Part shown: piece after piece, positions 9,701 through 10,295 of the stretch
How the letters are laid out: every line of letters begins with the position of its first letter
How positions within the stretch are numbered: the stretch's first letter is position 1
NCBI GenBank assembly: GCA_028565715.1
Contig: JAOXYC010243900.1
Coordinates: 1-10,295, forward strand
Length of the DNA stretch: 10,295 bases
Direction: 5' to 3'
Source: Phoronis pallida
Lineage: Eukaryota > Phoronida > Phoronidae
Position numbers and translations under genes: made by a program
The notes under the pieces: model-generated
Database searches by the model: none
Told to the model about the DNA's origin: nothing
Seen by the model: only the letters and a program-made list of their open reading frames with translations

Positions 9701-10019
9701 AACGTACAAGGTGGCAGATGACATTAAGAAACTCATCAAAGAAGACGAAGTTAATAGCAAAGTCTGGAAAGAGGCAATCGCTTCTACCAAAGAGGGCGGA
9801 AAAGTAAGTTTATTAATATTATCAATATGGAAAGACAATAAATTGAGTTTTCAGAAATGTTAAATTATTTCATGATTTTAAATTTGGAAGTTACCTGAAC
9901 TGTATTTCATATTTTTTCAGGTATTTCTTGAGAAAGTTGAAGAGCTGTTCTTGTGTATCTGTTGTCAAGATCTGGCTTTTACTCCCATTACAACAACATG
10001 TCTTCACAACATTTGCAAG
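347..10019 (+). CDS. UHRF1: UHRF1-like E3 ubiquitin-protein ligase, partial, 13 exons
   Basis: This is a spliced gene, partial at both ends. The product is a nuclear epigenetic reader and E3 ligase. In the known family, the tandem tudor and PHD read the H3 tail, the SRA flips 5-methylcytosine out of hemimethylated CpG, and the RING ubiquitylates H3 to recruit DNMT1 after replication. The visible exons are 347-765, 1797-1885, 2796-2922, 3893-4011, 4604-4790, 5465-5588, 6237-6449, 6711-6817, 7350-7512, 8143-8280, 8752-8842, 9658-9803 and 9921-10019. All boundaries are GT/AG and phases match at every junction, giving 674 codons. Order: tandem tudor (1-235), PHD (258-320), SRA (about 360-562), basic linker (563-641), RING start (642-674). 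Human UHRF1 has 793 residues; the UBL and the end of the RING are outside the window. UHRF2 has the same architecture, but invertebrates usually carry one UHRF gene, so UHRF1 is used as the family name. Confidence 0.96.
766..1796 (+). other. UHRF1: Intron with an inverted-repeat element
   Basis: It contains the 379-bp element described at 946-1324. The remainder (1325-1796) is AT-rich, apart from a 12-base direct repeat CTAGGCACACTG at 1652-1663 and 1695-1706. No exon-like block is seen. Confidence 0.8.
946..1324. mobile_element. MITE-like element with 53-bp terminal inverted repeats
   Basis: The left arm 946-998 and right arm 1272-1324 are reverse complements at 50 of 53 positions. The interior of about 270 bp has no long frame, as expected of a non-autonomous DNA transposon. 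A TA dinucleotide sits at 949-950 and 1320-1321, so the element proper may be 951-1319 with TA target duplication, but TA is palindromic and this cannot be settled from one copy. The three arm mismatches suggest moderate age. The superfamily is not identified. Confidence 0.8.
1797..1885 (+). CDS. UHRF1: UHRF1 exon: end of first tudor, second cage tyrosine
   Basis: The acceptor is TAGTAG, ending at 1796, and the donor is GTTG|GTAAG. One base completes Gly140; Tyr141 follows at once. Y138 and Y141 thus rebuild the YxxY pair (human Y188/Y191) of the H3K9me3 aromatic cage across the splice junction. The rest ([14 protein letters not shown], residues 151-164) aligns with the human SRDVRARART region linking the two tudor folds. 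The exon ends in phase 1. Confidence 0.92.
1886..2795 (+). other. UHRF1: Intron with a long near-palindrome
   Basis: Besides the hairpin at 2168-2260 it is AT-rich with no exon-like block. An antisense open frame of 82 codons (2252-2500) has no recognisable family. Confidence 0.75.
2168..2260. repeat. 93-bp extended hairpin (near-palindrome)
   Basis: The core arms 2200-2213 and 2215-2228 are a perfect 14-bp inverted repeat with one base between them. CAGTTTC (2186-2192) pairs with GAAACTG (2236-2242). Outer arms 2168-2180 and 2248-2260 match at 12 of 13. It may be a small fold-back element or a structured intronic RNA; the one-base loop would open by a few pairs in RNA. Confidence 0.75.
2796..2922 (+). 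CDS. UHRF1: UHRF1 exon: second tudor fold
   Basis: The acceptor TTTCAG ends at 2795 and the donor is GG|GTGAG. Residues 170-212 hold the second tudor barrel. Its signature [19 protein letters not shown] corresponds to human VMLNYNPDNPKERGFWYDA, followed by the RDTRT and ELFATV strands. The exon enters in phase 1 and leaves in phase 2, matching its neighbours. Confidence 0.94.
3215..3670. mobile_element. Inverted-repeat transposable element, about 456 bp
   Basis: The left arm 3215-3371 is the reverse complement of the right arm 3538-3670 over at least 130 bp with few mismatches. The left arm has about 19 extra bases (3254-3272) absent from the right. Weaker similarity may extend outward to about 3179 and 3732, so true ends and target duplications are uncertain. 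Each arm has a perfect TGACGTCA palindrome (3336-3343, 3566-3573). The spacer 3372-3537 holds the coding-like fragment described separately. Confidence 0.8.
3378..3515 (+). pseudogene. Fragment resembling tail of a GIY-YIG (Penelope-type) retroelement protein
   Basis: A short frame between the inverted-repeat arms reads [17 protein letters not shown] followed by W, then HNPSTNK. From memory this matches the motif [26 protein letters not shown] found after the GIY-YIG endonuclease of Penelope-like and related reverse-transcriptase proteins in invertebrates. An in-frame stop (TGA 3366-3368) cuts it just upstream, and no RT or endonuclease core is present. It is a relic carried inside the element, not a gene. 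The family call rests on one motif. Confidence 0.5.
3893..4011 (+). CDS. UHRF1: UHRF1 exon: end of second tudor and linker to PHD
   Basis: The acceptor TTTCAG ends at 3892 and the donor is ATAA|GTAAG, leaving phase 1. Residues 213-233 close the tandem tudor domain ([15 protein letters not shown], like human DCRIIFVDEVFKIER). Residues 235-251 start the linker that, in human UHRF1, lies in the tudor groove and sets how TTD and PHD read H3 together. Confidence 0.92.
4042..4097 (+). repeat. Truncated tRNA-derived repeat, 3' part
   Basis: A perfect B-box GGTTCGATTCC lies at 4050-4060. The sequence after it (GGTTCAGAGTTCTG, then TCTTTCAAATT) aligns loosely with the 3' end and tail of the tRNA-like copy at 4380-4476 (AGTTCAGTTCGG, then TCTTTTCAAATT). 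No A-box or D-arm is present, so it is a 5'-truncated copy. Confidence 0.4.
4380..4452 (+). tRNA. tRNA-like sequence (nominal anticodon GGC), probably SINE or pseudogene
   Basis: The 73 bases fold as a cloverleaf: acceptor GGCTGGA/TTCAGTT (with G-T pairs), D-stem GCTC/GAGC, anticodon stem TCTGA/TAAGG with one mismatch, and T-stem CTGGG/CCCAG. The A-box TAGCTCAGTTGG (4387-4398) is excellent and the B-box GGTTTGATTCC (4431-4441) has one change. A T6 run at 4456-4461 could end Pol III transcription. Against a working tRNA: position 33 is C instead of T, the anticodon stem is broken and the acceptor is G-T rich. The related truncated copy nearby argues for a tRNA-derived SINE. Confidence 0.55.
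4604..4790 (+). CDS. UHRF1: UHRF1 exon: pre-PHD and PHD zinc finger
   Basis: The acceptor TTTCAG ends at 4603 and the donor is GAGTG|GTAAG. Zinc ligands are visible at C258, C261, C269, C272, C274, C277, C289, C292, H297 and C300, with C316 and C319 in the next exon. Twelve ligands would bind three zinc ions, as in the human pre-PHD plus PHD. The MCDECD motif (288-293) supplies the acidic residues equivalent to human D334 and D337, which hold unmodified H3R2. The LDPPL motif follows. The split codon at the end gives Trp314 of the EEWYCPLC end of the finger. Confidence 0.96.
4791..5464 (+). other. UHRF1: Intron, no recognisable content
   Basis: AT-rich intron ending in TTCTTTCCAG. Antisense open frames across it have no recognisable domain. 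I see no repeat or RNA gene. Confidence 0.75.
5465..5588 (+). CDS. UHRF1: UHRF1 exon: last PHD ligands and basic linker to SRA
   Basis: The acceptor TTCCAG ends at 5464 and the donor is GGAAAA|GTAAGA, leaving phase 0. YCPLC gives the last two PHD zinc ligands (C316, C319). It is followed by AGEKLK, a lysine-rich run (KGSKKKSKM, residues 334-342) and SRDWGK, matching the human AGERLRESKKKAKMAS...QRDWGKG linker. Confidence 0.94.
5589..6236 (+). other. UHRF1: Intron, no recognisable content
   Basis: Apart from a 14-bp perfect palindrome AGGTTATATAACCT (6161-6174) and small stem-loops near 6010, I see nothing that suggests a gene or mobile element. Confidence 0.75.
6237..6449 (+). CDS. UHRF1: UHRF1 exon: SRA (YDG) domain, first part
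   Basis: The acceptor GTTACAG ends at 6236 and the donor is GATGTG|GTATGA; 71 codons, phase 0 at both ends. It opens with [15 protein letters not shown] and contains [24 protein letters not shown] and the GGYEDDV signature. Val402 matches the human thumb residue V446, which fills the gap left by the flipped base. Tyr422 and Asp425 match Y466 and D469 of the 5-methylcytosine pocket. This is the most conserved stretch in the window. Confidence 0.97.
6711..6817 (+). CDS. UHRF1: UHRF1 exon: SRA 5mC pocket and NKR finger
   Basis: The acceptor CTTTTAG ends at 6710 and the donor is AACAA|GTACGT, leaving phase 2. [20 protein letters not shown] is intact. Tyr434 and Thr435 match human Y478 and T479 of the methyl-cytosine pocket. 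Asn445 and Arg447 match N489 and R491 of the finger that discriminates hemimethylated from fully methylated CpG. Hemimethyl-DNA reading is therefore expected to be kept. Confidence 0.96.
6818..7349 (+). other. UHRF1: Intron with a truncated fold-back element copy
   Basis: It contains the partial element copy at 6908-7063. The rest, 7064-7349, shows no exon-like block. Confidence 0.75.
6908..7063. mobile_element. Truncated copy of the TTAA-bounded fold-back element
   Basis: From GACAAAAAGCTC to GGTATCTTTAAA this aligns with 9057-9209, the right half of the complete element. Shared blocks include CATCAAAGGA, AAAATTTCTAGTTG and CCAGATCCTCACCAACGAG. The left half is missing, so only one terminal repeat remains. 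The copies differ by scattered substitutions and small indels. Confidence 0.8.
7350..7512 (+). CDS. UHRF1: UHRF1 exon: SRA domain, central part
   Basis: The acceptor CCGCAG ends at 7349 and the donor is TATAAG|GTAAAG, leaving phase 0. The first base completes Lys462. The conserved blocks are [24 protein letters not shown] and the [16 protein letters not shown] signature, nearly identical to human UHRF1 in this region. Confidence 0.96.
7513..8142 (+). other. UHRF1: Intron with an antisense tRNA-like sequence
   Basis: It holds the tRNA-like sequence at 7628-7701 on the minus strand. Nothing else is recognisable. Confidence 0.75.
7628..7701 (-). tRNA. tRNA-like pseudogene (nominal anticodon TGA)
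   Basis: Read on the minus strand, 74 bases fold as a degraded cloverleaf. The D-stem GTGC/GCAC is perfect, the anticodon stem ACTAT/ATAGG has one mismatch around loop CATGAAA, and the T-stem TCGGG/CCTGG surrounds a B-box GGTTCGATTCC. The acceptor stem GGACCCC/CCGGTTT pairs at only five of seven positions. Position 33 is A instead of T, and a serine tRNA would have a long variable arm, absent here. Best read as a tRNA-derived repeat. Confidence 0.45.
8143..8280 (+). CDS. UHRF1: UHRF1 exon: SRA domain, C-terminal part
   Basis: The acceptor GTTCCAG ends at 8142; 46 codons, phase 0 at both ends. It carries [18 protein letters not shown], the [13 protein letters not shown] stretch and IAELGLTM, which close the SRA fold. 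I chose the donor ATGGTG|GTAAGC. A donor three bases earlier (ATG|GTGGTA) is possible and would drop only Val562; human has LTMQ at this place, which favours keeping a residue after Met. Confidence 0.95.
8281..8751 (+). other. UHRF1: Intron containing the candidate cassette exon
   Basis: It holds the 57-base open block at 8417-8473 described separately. The remainder is AT-rich and ends in the acceptor GTTTATTCCCCAG. Confidence 0.7.
8417..8473 (+). CDS. Possible in-frame cassette exon of 19 codons
   Basis: This 57-base block follows a pyrimidine-containing tract (CTCTTTCCTTGCCC) and AATGGCAG, and is followed by ATG|GTAATT. It is open in phase 0. Exons on both sides meet in phase 0 here, so inclusion would insert 19 residues ([19 protein letters not shown]) between the SRA end and the YPEGYLE block without a frame shift. 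Human UHRF1 has no such insert. There is no transcript evidence and the acceptor context is only fair, so this is a candidate only. Confidence 0.3.
8752..8842 (+). CDS. UHRF1: UHRF1 exon: post-SRA helix and polybasic stretch
   Basis: The acceptor TTCCCCAG ends at 8751 and the donor is AGTG|GTAGGT, leaving phase 1. [13 protein letters not shown] aligns with human YPEGYLEALANRE. A Glu/Ala/Lys-rich segment follows, then KGKGKKRKV, a likely nuclear localisation or polybasic region. In human UHRF1 the matching polybasic region contacts the tandem tudor groove. It is shorter here than the human linker. Confidence 0.93.
8843..9657 (+). other. UHRF1: Intron with a complete fold-back element
   Basis: The element at 8867-9208 begins only 24 bases after the donor. 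Further on lie a G9 run (9339-9347), CCCGCGGG (9350-9357) and a hairpin CTTACAC/GTGTAAG (9358-9377). The rest has no exon-like block. Confidence 0.75.
8867..9208. mobile_element. Fold-back MITE bounded by TTAA
   Basis: The left end TTAAAGATACTGTC and right end GACAGTATCTTTAA are perfect inverses. The inverse match continues inward with gaps (GTTGGTGAGGATCTGG against CCAGATCCTCACCAAC, then CAACTAGAAAT against ATTTCTAGTTG). A 26-bp near-palindrome (9029-9054, one mismatch per arm) sits close to the centre, so much of the element can fold on itself. TTAA at both edges could be a piggyBac-type target duplication, but the ends lack the usual CCC start, so the superfamily is open. A truncated copy lies at 6908-7063. 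Confidence 0.8.
9658..9803 (+). CDS. UHRF1: UHRF1 exon: Ser-rich/basic linker and pre-RING helix
   Basis: The acceptor CATTTTAG ends at 9657 and the donor is GGAAAA|GTAAGT, leaving phase 0. Residues 593-606 are a Ser/Pro stretch followed by four lysines. Residues 610-636 ([25 protein letters not shown]) match the human block [25 protein letters not shown] just before the RING. Confidence 0.94.
9921..10019 (+). CDS. UHRF1: UHRF1 exon: first half of RING finger
   Basis: The acceptor TTTTTTCAG ends at 9920 and the donor is TGCAAG|GTATGC, leaving phase 0. [18 protein letters not shown] leads into the C3HC4 RING: C653 and C656 form the first pair, then C668, H670 and C673 (CLHNIC). The last zinc ligands (human KDCLDRSF...CPACR) must be on an exon beyond 10295. 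The E2-binding and ligase function rests on that missing half. Confidence 0.95.
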
Positions 10020-10295
10020 GTATGCTAAAAATAGCTCATTACCAGAAAATATGATTTCTGCATTGCCATGTTACATCACAAGATGTTGTGGCTGGCAGTC
10101 AGGTGTTTTTCAAAGTGACAATTGAGCTAAACTTTAAAGGGGGTATAATTGCTGGTTTTCATCGATTTTCAACAATAACATCTGCTTGCATCAATGCGAA
10201 CAGTCACTGGAAACAAATAATTTTGAAATTTATACTTTGTTTACAATTTGGTAAAATTTGCAATTGTTTTGAAAAAATGTAAACAAACCTTTGTT
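10020..10295 (+). other. UHRF1: Intron inside the RING coding region (5' part)
   Basis: It begins with the donor GTATGC after Lys674 and runs off the window. The second half of the RING (starting like KDCL) is not found in it. Confidence 0.8.

Noticed and set aside
1-10295. A CRISPR array, bacterial operon, viral insertion or novel multi-gene system
   Set aside because: There are no regularly spaced repeats, operon-like genes or viral proteins; all strong coding signal belongs to one spliced animal gene.

Overview
The window is an AT-rich piece of an animal nuclear genome. It holds most of one intron-rich gene on the + strand, coding for a UHRF1-type protein: the multidomain E3 ubiquitin ligase that reads hemimethylated DNA and H3K9me and recruits DNMT1. 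I placed thirteen exons with GT/AG boundaries. They join without a frame break into 2,022 coding bases, or 674 codons, open at both ends. Residue numbers below count from the first visible codon at 347. The 5' end of the gene (start codon, UBL domain) lies left of the window, and the second half of the RING finger lies to the right.

Domain layout: tandem tudor domain (exons at 347-765, 1797-1885, 2796-2922, 3893-4011); pre-PHD/PHD zinc module (4604-4790 and the start of 5465-5588); basic linker (5465-5588); SRA/YDG hemimethyl-CpG binding domain (6237-6449, 6711-6817, 7350-7512, 8143-8280); basic linker and helical stretch (8752-8842, 9658-9803); first half of the C3HC4 RING (9921-10019). The residues I recall as important in human UHRF1 are nearly all present: the H3K9me3 cage, twelve zinc ligands in the PHD module, the 5mC pocket and the NKR finger. 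The gene therefore looks functional. Its main oddity is an acidic, low-complexity loop of about 105 residues inside the first tudor fold.

The introns make up about 80% of the window and carry several repeats: a 379-bp element with 53-bp inverted ends in the first full intron; a 93-bp near-palindrome in the second; an inverted-repeat element of about 456 bp in the third, enclosing a fragment that resembles the tail of a Penelope-type (GIY-YIG) reverse transcriptase; tRNA-like sequences on both strands; and a fold-back element bounded by TTAA, with a second truncated copy two kilobases upstream. A 57-base block in the intron after 8280 has splice sites on both sides and an open in-phase frame, so it may be a cassette exon.

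The gene structure, the single UHRF-like gene, the AT-rich introns and the type of repeats fit a marine invertebrate, perhaps a mollusc or another lophotrochozoan. That placement is an inference; nothing in the window proves it. I see no bacterial genes, CRISPR array, virus or multi-gene system. The window is an ordinary conserved chromatin gene with interesting intronic repeats.
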